NCBI GenBank assembly: GCA_035695825.1
Contig: DASRRH010000009.1
Location: 124,001 to 188,000 of the forward strand
Origin: JAKEFM01 sp035695825
GTDB taxonomy: Bacteria; Planctomycetota; UBA1135; JAKEFM01
Direction of reading: 5' to 3'
Length of the DNA: 64,000 nt
In this document: positions 8,062 to 16,277 of the stretch, piece after piece
Layout: every line of letters begins with the position of its first letter
Numbering within the stretch: position 1 is the first letter of the stretch
Translations under genes and position numbers: made by a program
The notes under the pieces: model-generated
Told to the model about the DNA's origin: nothing
The model's input: only the letters and a program-made list of their open reading frames with translations
Databases searched by the model: none

Positions 8062-9816
8062 ATGCTCGGGCCCCTCGCCTTGGTCCTCTCCTCCGCGTTC
8101 TCCGGACGCGCGGTTCAGGAACGGCCTGCGTCCGAAATCGTCGCCGGCGACCTCGGCGCGAAGCTCGACGCCTACCTCGAGCGCTGCGAGGCCTTCGGCT
8201 TCTCGGGCTCGGTGCTGGTGACCCGTGGAGGGAACGTGATCCTCGCGAAGGGCTTCGGGCTCGCGGACCGCGAGCGCGGCCTCGCGAACGCCCCTGACAC
8301 TCTCTTCGAGATCGCCTCCACCTCGAAGCAGTTCACCGCCGCCGCCGTGCTCAAGCTCGAGGCGGAGGGGAAGCTCCGGACGGCCGACCCGATCTCGAAG
8401 CATCTCCCGGGTGTCCCCGCCGATCACCGCGCCGTCACGATCCAGCACCTCCTGACCCACACCTCGGGCTTCTCGAGGATGGGACCGGGCCCGGGGGGAC
8501 CCGACCTCGAGACGGCGGTTCGCGGGTACCTCGGCGGCAAGCGCCTCGCCGAGCCGGGCGCGCGCTTCGAGTACTGGAACGGGGGCTACGCCCTCCTCGC
8601 TGGAATCGTCGAGCGCGCGAGCGGGATGCCGTTCACGGAGTACTGCCGGAAGCGCCTCTTCGAGCCGGCCGGGATGGCGCAGACGGGGTTCTGCGGGGAG
8701 AAGGCCCTCGACGCGTTGCCCCTCGCGCATGGCTACGAGGAGGAGAAAGACGTGGGATCGGCGACGGCCCACTCCTTCGGCTGGGAGTACCGGGGGATGG
8801 GCGGAGTCGTGACGTCGGTCCTGGACCTCCACCGATGGGACCGAGCCCTCGAAGGGGGAAAGGTCCTCCCGCCCGAAGCGTTGGCGAAGCTGTACGCGCC
8901 CTCCCTCGAGAACTACGCCTGCGGCTGGTGGGTGACCCGGACTCCACGGGGCACGCGCCGCGTCGAGCACGGCGGCAGCGTCGCCGGCTTCGAGTCCGAG
9001 CTCATCCGATTCGTCGACGAAGGGGCGACCGTCGCCCTCCTCGCGAACCGCTCCGGGGTCCACTGGCAGGTCGGCTACAACCTGGCGAACCTCCTCTTCG
9101 GCGAGCCCTTCAAGGCGCCGGCGCCCCCGGAGGTGATGCGCATCGAGCCCGAGCGGCTGAAGGCGTTCGAAGGCATCTACGAGGCGGGCCCCAAGGCGAG
9201 GCTCGTCATCAGGACCGAGGGCCCGGGCCTGCTCATCGGGGCCGAGGGGCAGGAGGCGATCGGTTGGTTCGAGCCGGGGGGTTCCAGAGGTCCATTCGAA
9301 AGGGAGCGGAGCCTCGCCCTCTCCGTGCTCCAGGGCCTCTCTCGGGGAGACGTGTCCGAGGTCCGGAACCGGGTGCCGAAGGAGGCATTCTGGGCGGCCA
9401 CCTGGCCGGACCAGTTGCGGACGTCGCTCTGGCCCAAGCATCTCGAGAAGTGGGGACCGCTCGCTTCGCTCGAGGAGGTGGGCGCGAGGACGGAGCCCGA
9501 CGGACGGAGCGTGCGGGTCTGGGTCCGCCTCCGGCACGAGAAGGGGCCGGCGGCCGCCGAGGTCGCGTTCCAGGGCGACCGGCTCACGATCCTCGACCTG
9601 AAGGGCCGGGAGTTTCCGGCCATGGCCCGCTACGCCCCGACGAGCGGGACGACCTTCGAGTCCTACGACTTCGGCCGTCCGGCCGGTCCGACGATGGCGT
9701 TCGAAGCGCCGGGAGGCGGCGCGCCGCGGCGCCTGGTGCTCGCGCTTCCGGGGGGAAAGAGGATCGTTCTCGAGCGAAGGAGGAGAGGGGAATCTCCGAA
9801 GGCCGGCCTTCGCTGA
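8062..9816 (+). CDS. Serine hydrolase, class C beta-lactamase family
   Basis: A 584-residue protein with the penicillin-binding/beta-lactamase fold. The catalytic S86-T-S-K89 is the SxxK motif, Y171-W-N173 the YxN motif and H303-G-G305 the third active-site box. All three are in the usual order and spacing, so the enzyme should be active. The first 20 residues form a weak signal peptide. About 200 residues after the catalytic domain form a beta-rich extension. Members are esterases, D-amino peptidases or beta-lactamases, and a resistance role should not be assumed. The ATG at 8062 is preceded by a GGAG at moderate distance. Confidence 0.85.
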   Translation: MLGPLALVLSSAFSGRAVQERPASEIVAGDLGAKLDAYLERCEAFGFSGSVLVTRGGNVILAKGFGLADRERGLANAPDTLFEIASTSKQFTAAAVLKLEAEGKLRTADPISKHLPGVPADHRAVTIQHLLTHTSGFSRMGPGPGGPDLETAVRGYLGGKRLAEPGARFEYWNGGYALLAGIVERASGMPFTEYCRKRLFEPAGMAQTGFCGEKALDALPLAHGYEEEKDVGSATAHSFGWEYRGMGGVVTSVLDLHRWDRALEGGKVLPPEALAKLYAPSLENYACGWWVTRTPRGTRRVEHGGSVAGFESELIRFVDEGATVALLANRSGVHWQVGYNLANLLFGEPFKAPAPPEVMRIEPERLKAFEGIYEAGPKARLVIRTEGPGLLIGAEGQEAIGWFEPGGSRGPFERERSLALSVLQGLSRGDVSEVRNRVPKEAFWAATWPDQLRTSLWPKHLEKWGPLASLEEVGARTEPDGRSVRVWVRLRHEKGPAAAEVAFQGDRLTILDLKGREFPAMARYAPTSGTTFESYDFGRPAGPTMAFEAPGGGAPRRLVLALPGGKRIVLERRRRGESPKAGLR

Positions 9817-9864
9817 GGGTGCAGGGCTTCTAGGATCGGGCCGCCGGAGAGAAACGGGGGCGGT

Positions 9865-10110
9865 CTACCGCATGACCGCCTTCACGTGCCAGACGGTCCC
9901 CATGCGGACGTGCCCGCAGAACGGGCCGTGCACGTGGTTCGGGGCGAGCGCCATCCAGCGCCCCTCGGCGTAGAAGTGCCCGCAGGCGAGGCCGTGCTCG
10001 TGGAGGATGTCCCCGCGCGGCGTCATCACCAAGGGAGGGTGCGCGTGGACGACGCAGCCCGCCGTGAGGAGGCAGGCGAGGAGGGCGAGAATCCCCGAAC
10101 CGACGCGCAT
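9865..10110 (-). CDS. Small His/Cys-rich lipoprotein
   Basis: An 81-residue lipoprotein. The ATG at 10110 has a strong AAAGGAG site. The leader ends in the lipobox LTAG-C19, so the mature protein should be lipid-anchored. The remaining 60 residues are rich in His and Cys: HAHPP, HEHGLACGHF, NHVHGPFCGHV, WHVK. Two CGH units form an approximate internal repeat. This composition suggests binding of a metal such as copper, zinc or nickel. I do not recognise the family. It is a single-gene unit. Confidence 0.7.
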   Translation of the reverse strand: MRVGSGILALLACLLTAGCVVHAHPPLVMTPRGDILHEHGLACGHFYAEGRWMALAPNHVHGPFCGHVRMGTVWHVKAVMR

Positions 10111-10192
10111 CGTTGTTCTCCTTTCCCCCGTTCCGAAGACCACCGACGGGGGAAGGGCCTTTCGGCCGGGCGGGGGGGCGACTTGAGCGGGG

Positions 10193-11218
10193 TCAGCGGA
10201 GCCGGACGAGGAGGTCGAGCGGCACCTCCTCCGGGGCGAGGCGGCGCCGGAGATCCCCGAGGAAGCGCCAGCCGTCCTCGAAGTACCCGGCCGTCCTCCG
10301 GAGGCCCGGGAGGAGGGCGAGGAAGTGGGCGTTCAGGCGCTCGACGAGGATCTCGCGCGCGTACTTCGCGAGGACCGAAGCGAGCGCGCAGGGGAACGAG
10401 AGGTGCTCCCCGCCGACGCAGAAGGAGAGGCGGGCGCCCCGGGCTTCCCCGTGGAGGAGGTACTCGGAACGAGCGGGTTCCTCGCGCAGCGGGGTCGGCA
10501 GGAACTCGGGGAGAAGGGCCTCGAGCCGGTAGAAGCGCCGGCCCCCGAGGCGATCGACGAGGATCGTCCCCTCCCCTCGCCGCGGGAGCGTCGCGAGGTG
10601 GCGGAGGAGGTCGACGACGAGGTCGAGGTGGAAGGAGGCCTTGTTCCCGTGCCGCCTCACCCCCTCGTTGAACGCCCGCTCGGGGACGACCCGGACGCCC
10701 GCCACCCGGACTCGAACGCCGGCGCCTTCGGCGACGGGGCGCGCGCGGTCGAGGTCGGCCTCGAGGACCTCGACCGGCGCGCGCCGGGGGAGGGGAAGGT
10801 CGAGGTCGCGGTACCAGGGGTGCGCGTCGAGATCCCCTCGGGAGGGCGCGAAGGGTCCCTCGAGGAGTCCCCGGATCGTCGCGGGGCGCCCGCCGCGAGC
10901 GAGGGAGAGGAAGAGGAGGGCCGCGCGCTCGAGCCGCGCGAAGCCCCCGGCCCCCGGGTAGAGGACCTTCGAATCGCAGACGGCGGGGAGGTCGGGTGCA
11001 CCCGCGCGCGGGGGGCGAGGGGCGACCGCGCGGGCGAGAAGGCTCCAGAGATCGGGCGCCTCCGAGGGGCGGTCGAAGGCGGCGTAGCCGACGCAGAGGG
11101 GGCCGAGGAGGGGCCCGAAACCGGCCTCGTCGATCCCCCCCTCGAGACGTTCAAGGCCGTCGCGCCGCCCGGACGATAGTCGCGGCGGTCTCCGACCCTC
11201 CGTGGACGTCCTCCTCAT
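10193..11218 (-). CDS. RNase HII/HIII-like protein (divergent)
   Basis: A 341-residue protein with the signature of type 2 RNase H enzymes, which cut RNA in RNA-DNA hybrids. Residues 28-37 read GIDEAGFGPL, giving the first two acidic residues D30 and E31. CDSKVL resembles the DSK motif and ILVDRLGG supplies a third Asp. SVLAKYAREI matches the SIxAKVxRD helix, but with Glu in place of the last Asp. The protein is longer than a usual RNase HII (about 200-250 residues). The ATG at 11218 is the only in-frame start near the motif and lies inside the 5' end of the divergent gene, so the true start is uncertain. Confidence 0.72.
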   Translation of the reverse strand: MRRTSTEGRRPPRLSSGRRDGLERLEGGIDEAGFGPLLGPLCVGYAAFDRPSEAPDLWSLLARAVAPRPPRAGAPDLPAVCDSKVLYPGAGGFARLERAALLFLSLARGGRPATIRGLLEGPFAPSRGDLDAHPWYRDLDLPLPRRAPVEVLEADLDRARPVAEGAGVRVRVAGVRVVPERAFNEGVRRHGNKASFHLDLVVDLLRHLATLPRRGEGTILVDRLGGRRFYRLEALLPEFLPTPLREEPARSEYLLHGEARGARLSFCVGGEHLSFPCALASVLAKYAREILVERLNAHFLALLPGLRRTAGYFEDGWRFLGDLRRRLAPEEVPLDLLVRLR

Positions 11219-11618
11219 CGTTCAGGATCCCCTCGTGCGCGACATGATCGCGATCGGCTTCGAGAACGTGCCCGAGACCGAGGTGGTCGCCGCCGCGGGG
11301 CCGACCGCGGTCGACCGCGCCCGCAACAAGAAGTTCGACGTCGTCTTCATGGGTCACGACCCCCGGGAGAAGGAGAACTCCGAGGGGAACGCCGAGGACG
11401 TGATCGCGCGGCTGCGGGAGATCGACAAGGAGGCCGAGGCCGTCGTCGTCACGGACGCCCGCTCGGCGAAGACCCTCGGGGAGAAGCGCGACAAGCTCGG
11501 GCCCTGCTCGTTCCTCCGGACCCCGATCCAGCCGAACGAGTTCTTCCGGCTCGCGGTCCGCCTCCGCTCCCGCCGCTCCCAGGCCGCGGGAGCCCGCCCG
11601 CCGAAGGGCGGGCGCTGA
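11202..11618 (+). CDS. CheY-like pseudo-receiver protein
   Basis: A 138-residue single-domain protein with the alternating strand/helix pattern of a response-regulator receiver. It has an acidic residue after strand 1 (IVQDPLVRDM), the strand-4 Thr in VVVTDARS, and a strand-5 FLRTPI segment. At the phosphorylation site, DVVFMGHDP has Gly where the acceptor Asp should be, and the strand-5 Lys is replaced. It therefore probably does not use normal phosphotransfer. The C-terminus is basic (RLRSRRS). The GTG at 11202 overlaps the 5' end of the divergent RNase H-like gene by 17 bp. Function is unknown. Confidence 0.7.
   Translation: MDVLLIVQDPLVRDMIAIGFENVPETEVVAAAGPTAVDRARNKKFDVVFMGHDPREKENSEGNAEDVIARLREIDKEAEAVVVTDARSAKTLGEKRDKLGPCSFLRTPIQPNEFFRLAVRLRSRRSQAAGARPPKGGR
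11592..11613. terminator. GC-rich hairpin between convergent genes
   Basis: GCCCGCCC and GGGCGGGC form an 8-bp perfect stem around a 6-nt loop at the very end of the pseudo-receiver gene, just before the converging lgt stop. There is no T-tract on either side. It may be a Rho-assisted or bidirectional stop, or only coding sequence. Confidence 0.25.
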
Positions 11619-11624
11619 TCTCCC

Positions 11625-12485
11625 TCACGAGGGGGCGGGCGCGCCGCGCGCGCGAAGCCGTCGCAGCATGATGAGGGAGAGGGCGAAGAGCGGGATCGAG
11701 ATCGCCTGCGAGGTCGAGAGGCCTCCGGTGAAGGAGAAGGCCCCCGGGAGGCGGAGGACCCCGCGGGCGACGTCGTCGCCGCGGAAGGTCTCGATCAGGG
11801 AGCGCGTGACGCAGTAGACGGCGGTGGTCGTCCAGACGACCTGGCCCGGGAAGCGCCGCCGCGGGAGGAGGAAGCGCCCGAGCGCGCCGAGGAGGAAGCC
11901 GTTCGCGGAGAGGTAGAGCTGCGTCGCGTAGACGAGCCGGCCCGCGCTCGCCGGGTCCCACTGCGCTTCGGGCGGGATCGGGTCGGGGACGCGGATCGCG
12001 ATCGGGAAGGGGGTCCCCTCCGGGGCGAGGCGGCCGTAGTCGTCCCCGACGAGGAGGCAGCCGATCCGGCCGATCCCGAGCCCGACCCATCCGGCGGCGA
12101 GGGCGTAGTCGGCGGTGTTCCAGAGGTCCATGCCGAGCCGGGGCAGGCGCCAGAGGCCCGCGGCGACCGCGCCGAGGAAGCCGCCGTAGAAGACGAGCCC
12201 CCCCTTCCAGATGAAGAGGACTTCGTGCCAGCGCCCCGCGAACTCCTCGGGGTGGACGAGGACGTAGAGGAGGCGCGCGCCGCCGATCGCCGCCCCGAGG
12301 ACCCAGACGGAGAGGTCGTTCAGACGGGCGGGGTCCCGCGCGGGGTCGGTCGAGAAGCGCCGCGCGTAGCGGCCGGCGAGCGCGCTCGCGACGAGGAAGC
12401 CGAGGGCGACCATCACCCCGAAGGAGTGGAGCGGGATCGCCCCGAGGCCGAAGGGGAGCGGGATCCGGAGGAGGACCGGCCACAC
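11625..12485 (-). CDS. lgt: Prolipoprotein diacylglyceryl transferase
   Basis: A 286-residue inner-membrane enzyme that moves diacylglycerol from phosphatidylglycerol to the lipobox cysteine of prolipoproteins. It has seven hydrophobic segments. Family motifs are H20-SFG near the N-terminus, GLVFYGGFLGA (95-105) and the Lgt signature GIGRIGCLLVGDDYGR (136-151); the C-terminal IETFRGDD is also typical. It would process the lipoproteins encoded elsewhere in this window. The GTG at 12485 has no Shine-Dalgarno site, but a CATAAT hexamer ends 9 nt upstream of it. Confidence 0.95.
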   Translation of the reverse strand: MWPVLLRIPLPFGLGAIPLHSFGVMVALGFLVASALAGRYARRFSTDPARDPARLNDLSVWVLGAAIGGARLLYVLVHPEEFAGRWHEVLFIWKGGLVFYGGFLGAVAAGLWRLPRLGMDLWNTADYALAAGWVGLGIGRIGCLLVGDDYGRLAPEGTPFPIAIRVPDPIPPEAQWDPASAGRLVYATQLYLSANGFLLGALGRFLLPRRRFPGQVVWTTTAVYCVTRSLIETFRGDDVARGVLRLPGAFSFTGGLSTSQAISIPLFALSLIMLRRLRARGAPAPS

Positions 12486-12494
12486 GGGCCGCGG

Positions 12495-12500
12495 ATTATG
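12495..12500 (-). promoter_or_regulatory. Possible -10 element for leaderless lgt transcript
   Basis: CATAAT on the minus strand, followed by CCGCGGCCC and then the GTG start. The gap of 9 nt would put the transcription start at or next to the start codon. No clear -35 hexamer is visible. Confidence 0.35.
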
Positions 12501-12571
12501 CGAGGGGGGGCGCTGGAAGGGGACGCGTTTCCGGCTATCCTTCCTGCCCCGCGAAGTCGAGCGGGCCCCGA

Positions 12572-13396
12572 ATGTCCGAGTCCCCCTCCCCGATGCCGGC
12601 TCCCTCCGCGCCCGCGCCGCGGCCGAAGGTCCGCGTCCTCTTCGAGGGGCGCTACCGCAAGTTCGTCCGCGACCTCCCGCAGACGGTTTTCTTCTGCCCC
12701 GACTGCAAGGGGCGCGGGAAGGGGTGCACGCGGTGCGGGGGGTTCGGCAAGCTCACGAAGGACTCCGTCCAGGAGCTGATCGCGCGCGTCGCGATGCCCC
12801 GGTTCAAGGCGCGGCGGAACAAGTTCCACGGCGCCGGCCGCGAGGACGTCGACGTCCGGATGCTCGGCCCGGGGCGCCCCTTCGTCTTCGAGGTGCTTGG
12901 GCCCAAGGTGCCGCGCCCCGACCTCGCGGAGATCGAGACGGAGGTGAACCGCCGCTACGAGGGGAGGCTCCAGCTCCTCGACCTCCGCTGGTGCGATCGC
13001 AAGCGCGTCGCGGCGGTGAAGGAGGGGAAGCAGGTGAAGGAGTACGAGGCGCTCGTCGTCCCCGAGCCCTCCCCCGACTCCGGGCGGCTGCGGGAGCTCG
13101 TCGGCCGCCGCGTCGAGGTCGTGCAGCGCACGCCCGAGCGCGTCGCCCACCGCCGCGCCGACCTCGAGCGGCGCCGCTGGATCCAGCTCACCGCGGTCGA
13201 CGCCGTCGAAGGGGGACTGCGCGTCCGCGTGCGATCCGCCCACGGCACGTACATCAAGGAGGCGATCTCCGGCGAGGGGGGGCGGACGACGCCGAGCCTC
13301 GCCTCGCTCCTCGACGTCCGCTGCGAGTGCCGCGAGCTCGACGTCGTCAACATGTTCGAGGAAAGCGAGGCGGGCGCGGCGGCGGAGAAGGGATGA
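12572..13396 (+). CDS. pus10: Pus10-like tRNA pseudouridine synthase, short form
   Basis: A 274-residue protein with the conserved core of Pus10, the archaeal/eukaryotic enzyme that makes pseudouridine 54/55 in the tRNA T-arm. FHGAGREDVDVRMLGPGRPF (residues 85-104) is the Pus10 active-site block; D92 of GRED is the expected catalytic Asp, by analogy with GRTD in TruA. VVQRTPERVAHRRADLERRR (183-202) and TYIKEAISGEGGRTTPSLASLL (227-248) are the other Pus10 blocks. The N-terminus has a four-Cys knuckle, C42-x2-C45 and C52-x2-C55. The roughly 150-residue THUMP-like domain of archaeal Pus10 is missing. The stop overlaps the next start (ATGA). Bacteria normally use TruB for position 55. Confidence 0.85.
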   Translation: MSESPSPMPAPSAPAPRPKVRVLFEGRYRKFVRDLPQTVFFCPDCKGRGKGCTRCGGFGKLTKDSVQELIARVAMPRFKARRNKFHGAGREDVDVRMLGPGRPFVFEVLGPKVPRPDLAEIETEVNRRYEGRLQLLDLRWCDRKRVAAVKEGKQVKEYEALVVPEPSPDSGRLRELVGRRVEVVQRTPERVAHRRADLERRRWIQLTAVDAVEGGLRVRVRSAHGTYIKEAISGEGGRTTPSLASLLDVRCECRELDVVNMFEESEAGAAAEKG

Positions 13397-15675
13397 TCCG
13401 GGTGGCCGCAGGCCGCGACCCGGTCTGCGGGATGGAGGTCGACCCCTTCGCCTCGGCCGGAGAGGTCCGCCACGGGGGGCAGACCTACCGGTTCTGCAGC
13501 GAGGGGTGCCTGCGGAAGTTCCGGTCCGACCCGGGACGCTTCGTCCCCTCGCGCCCCCCGGTCGCGGAGGGGCCGCCGCCGGCCGCGTCCCCCTCTCCCC
13601 TCTACGCCTGCCCGATGCACCCGCAGGTCCTGCGCCCCGGCCCCGGGGCCTGCCCGATCTGCGGGATGGCGCTCGAGCCCCTCGACCTCTCCGCCGGGGG
13701 GGAGGAGGACCGGGAGCTCGCCGACTACGCCCGCCGGCTCAAGGTGGGCGCGGTCTTCGGCCTCCCGGTCCTCGTCCTCGGGATGGGGCCCTGGGGGCAC
13801 GGAGCCCTCTCGCGCTTCGCCGGGCTCGTCCTTGCGACGCCCGTCATCCTCTGGAGCGCTCTCCCCCTCTTCCGGAAAGCGGTCGATTCGCTCCGCCGCA
13901 GGACGGCGAACATGTTCACCCTGATCGCCGCGGGGATCGGGGCGGCCTACCTCTACAGCGTCGCGGCGACGCTCGCGCCCGGGCTCTTCCCCGCGAGCTA
14001 CCATGGGACGAGAGGAGGGGTCGGCGTCTACTTCGAGTCGGCCGTCGGGATCGCCCTCCTCGTCCTCCTCGGTCAGGTCCTCGAGGGGAAGGCGCGGCGC
14101 AAGACCGGCGACGCGATCCGGGCGCTCCTCGAGCTCGTGCCGAAGACGGCCCGCCGCGTTCGCGAGGAGGGAGGGGAGGAGGACGTTCCGATCGCGGAGG
14201 TCCGCGTCGGGGATCTCCTGCGCGTCCGCCCCGGGGAGAACGTCCCGGTCGACGGGGTCGTGGTCGAGGGGTGGAGCGGGGTCGACGAGTCGGCCGTGAC
14301 GGGCGAGTCCCTTCCCGTCGAGAAGCGGGCGGGAGACACGGTGATCGGAGGGACGCGCAACCAGACCGGAACCCTCCTCGTCCGGGCCTCCCGCGTCGGC
14401 GCGGAGACCGTCCTCGCTCGGATCCTCGCCGCCGTCGCCGAGGTCCGGCGGACGCGGGCCCCGATCCAGCGGCTCGCGGACCGCGTCTCGGCCCGGTTCG
14501 TCCCCGCCGTGCTCGCCGTCTCGGCCCTCTCCTTCGCCCTATGGCTCGGCCTCGGCCCCGAGCCCGCCCTTCCCCACGCCGTCCTCGCCGCGGTCTCGGT
14601 CCTCCTCGTCGCCTGCCCCTGCGCGCTCGGCCTCGCGACCCCCCTCTCGATCGTCGTCGGCGCGGGGCGGGGCGCGCGGGAGGGGATCCTCGTCTCGAAG
14701 GCCGAGGCGCTCGAGCTCCTCGGAAGGGCCGACACCCTCCTCCTCGACAAGACCGGGACGCTGACGGAGGGAAAGCCGCGGGTGGTCGCCGTCCGGACCG
14801 CCCCGGGATTCTCCGAAGAGGAGGTGCTCCGGCTCGCCGCGGGCCTCGAGCGCGGAAGCGAGCACCCCCTCGCCGCCGCCGTTCTCGCAGCCGCCGAGGA
14901 GAAGGGGATCCGGCCCGGATCGGCGCAGGACTTCCGCGCCTTCCCCGGACGCGGCGTCGAGGGGAGAGTCGAGGGGAGGGAGGTCGCGCTCGGGAGCCGC
15001 GCCTGGTTCGACGCGCGGGGCCTCCGCGGTCTCGAGGAGGAGGCGGAGGCCGCGCGCGGCGCGACCCTCGCGTTCGTCTCCGTCGACGGACGGGTCGCGG
15101 GCTTCCTCGCGATCGCGGACTCCGTGCGCTCCGGCGCGCGCGAGGCGGTCGGACGCCTGAAAGCCGAGGGGGTCCGCGTCCTCATGGCGACCGGGGATGG
15201 CGCCGCGGCGGCCGAGTCGGTCGCGCGGGAGGTCGGGATCGACGACGTCGAGTCGGGGTTGAGCCCGGAGGGGAAGCGCGCCCTCGTCGCTCGCCTCCGG
15301 GCGGAGGGGCGGCTCGTCGCCTTCGCCGGAGACGGCGTGAACGACGCCCCCGCCCTCGCGGAGGCCGACGTCGGCATCGCGATGGGGAAGGGGACCGACG
15401 TCGCGAAGGGGAGCGCGGGGATCACGCTCTTGCGCGGGGACCTCGGCGCCCTCCTCCGCGCGCGCGCCCTCTCGCGGGCGGTCCTCCGGAACGTCCGCCA
15501 GAACCTCTTCCTCGCCTTCGCCTACAACGCCCTCGCCGTCCCCGTCGCGGCGGGGGCCCTCTATCCGTTCACGCGGACCCTCCTCGATCCGATGCTCGCC
15601 GCCGCCGCGATGGGGGCGAGCTCCCTCTCGGTCGTCGCCAACGCCCTGCGGCTGCGCCGCGCGCCCGTCCGATAA
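13393..15675 (+). CDS. Copper-type P1B ATPase with YHS and heavy-metal-binding N-terminus
   Basis: A 760-residue inner-membrane cation-export ATPase. The N-terminus is a YHS domain (9-50; C12, C35, C39) followed by a heavy-metal-binding domain, YACPMHPQVL...CPICGMALEP (71-96), instead of the usual HMA ferredoxin-like domain. The transmembrane metal site is C408-P-C410, the phosphorylated residue is D452 in DKTGT, TGES (303-306) is the actuator loop and GDGVNDAP the hinge. CPC plus YHS/HMBD points to copper or silver export. The ATG overlaps the Pus10 stop, so translation is probably coupled, although the functions look unrelated. Confidence 0.93.
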   Translation: MIRVAAGRDPVCGMEVDPFASAGEVRHGGQTYRFCSEGCLRKFRSDPGRFVPSRPPVAEGPPPAASPSPLYACPMHPQVLRPGPGACPICGMALEPLDLSAGGEEDRELADYARRLKVGAVFGLPVLVLGMGPWGHGALSRFAGLVLATPVILWSALPLFRKAVDSLRRRTANMFTLIAAGIGAAYLYSVAATLAPGLFPASYHGTRGGVGVYFESAVGIALLVLLGQVLEGKARRKTGDAIRALLELVPKTARRVREEGGEEDVPIAEVRVGDLLRVRPGENVPVDGVVVEGWSGVDESAVTGESLPVEKRAGDTVIGGTRNQTGTLLVRASRVGAETVLARILAAVAEVRRTRAPIQRLADRVSARFVPAVLAVSALSFALWLGLGPEPALPHAVLAAVSVLLVACPCALGLATPLSIVVGAGRGAREGILVSKAEALELLGRADTLLLDKTGTLTEGKPRVVAVRTAPGFSEEEVLRLAAGLERGSEHPLAAAVLAAAEEKGIRPGSAQDFRAFPGRGVEGRVEGREVALGSRAWFDARGLRGLEEEAEAARGATLAFVSVDGRVAGFLAIADSVRSGAREAVGRLKAEGVRVLMATGDGAAAAESVAREVGIDDVESGLSPEGKRALVARLRAEGRLVAFAGDGVNDAPALAEADVGIAMGKGTDVAKGSAGITLLRGDLGALLRARALSRAVLRNVRQNLFLAFAYNALAVPVAAGALYPFTRTLLDPMLAAAAMGASSLSVVANALRLRRAPVR

Positions 15676-15683
15676 GGGCGCCC

Positions 15684-16277
15684 ATGCGCGGCCGACCCGC
15701 CGCCGGCTTCACGCTCCTCGAGCTCGTCGTCGTCCTCGCGATCCTCCTCCTCCTCGCGGGCCTCCTCCTCCCGAACGTCCTCTCGGTCGCGAAGGACGCC
15801 CGCTCAGCGAAGATCCTCGCCGTCTACGACGCCGTGGCGAAGGCCTGCCAGGCCTACCGCGCGGACACGGCGCAGACCGCGCAGGAGTTCGGCGATCCCT
15901 CCCTCGCGGCGACGGGGGATCACGGCCTCTTCCTCGCGCAACCCTCGGTGCCCGGCTGGGCCGGCCCCTACCTCGACCAACCTCTGAGCCCCGGGGACAA
16001 CCCCTTCGGCCTCCCCCTCTACTGTTTCGCGGATCTGACCGGGAGCGCGGCGACCGTGAACCCCGACGGCTTCGACCTGACCGGCTCGGGGAGCCCCAAC
16101 GCGACGGGGGCCGGCAACTTCCTCGGCTTCCTCGGCGTGCCCGAGGAGGTCGCGCGCCTCGTCGACGACGCCCTCGACCGGGGGATCCCCGGCACGTGGG
16201 CCGCGACCGGCCGCGTCGAGTACGTCTCGGCGGGTCGAAGGCTCGCGATCTTCATCCTCGACACGGACGGCCGGTAG
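15684..16277 (+). CDS. Type II secretion/type IV pilin-like prepilin protein
   Basis: A 197-residue protein with a prepilin N-terminus: a short basic leader MRGRPAAG, then FTLLELVVVLAILLLLAGLL with the conserved Glu at mature position 5. Cleavage by prepilin peptidase between G8 and F9 is expected. The rest is a soluble pseudopilin-like head. It starts 8 bp after the copper ATPase and may be co-transcribed with it. No other pilus or type II secretion genes lie in this window, so it may be an orphan or minor pilin. Its stop directly abuts the stop of the converging transporter. Confidence 0.82.
   Translation: MRGRPAAGFTLLELVVVLAILLLLAGLLLPNVLSVAKDARSAKILAVYDAVAKACQAYRADTAQTAQEFGDPSLAATGDHGLFLAQPSVPGWAGPYLDQPLSPGDNPFGLPLYCFADLTGSAATVNPDGFDLTGSGSPNATGAGNFLGFLGVPEEVARLVDDALDRGIPGTWAATGRVEYVSAGRRLAIFILDTDGR

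Noticed and set aside
8062..9816. Antibiotic-resistance beta-lactamase
   Set aside because: The class C-type motifs are shared by many esterases and peptidases. The long C-terminal extension and context give no reason to infer resistance.
13393..15675. Pus10 and the copper ATPase as one functional module
   Set aside because: The overlap shows coupled translation, but no known link joins tRNA pseudouridylation and copper export, and unrelated overlaps are common in this window.
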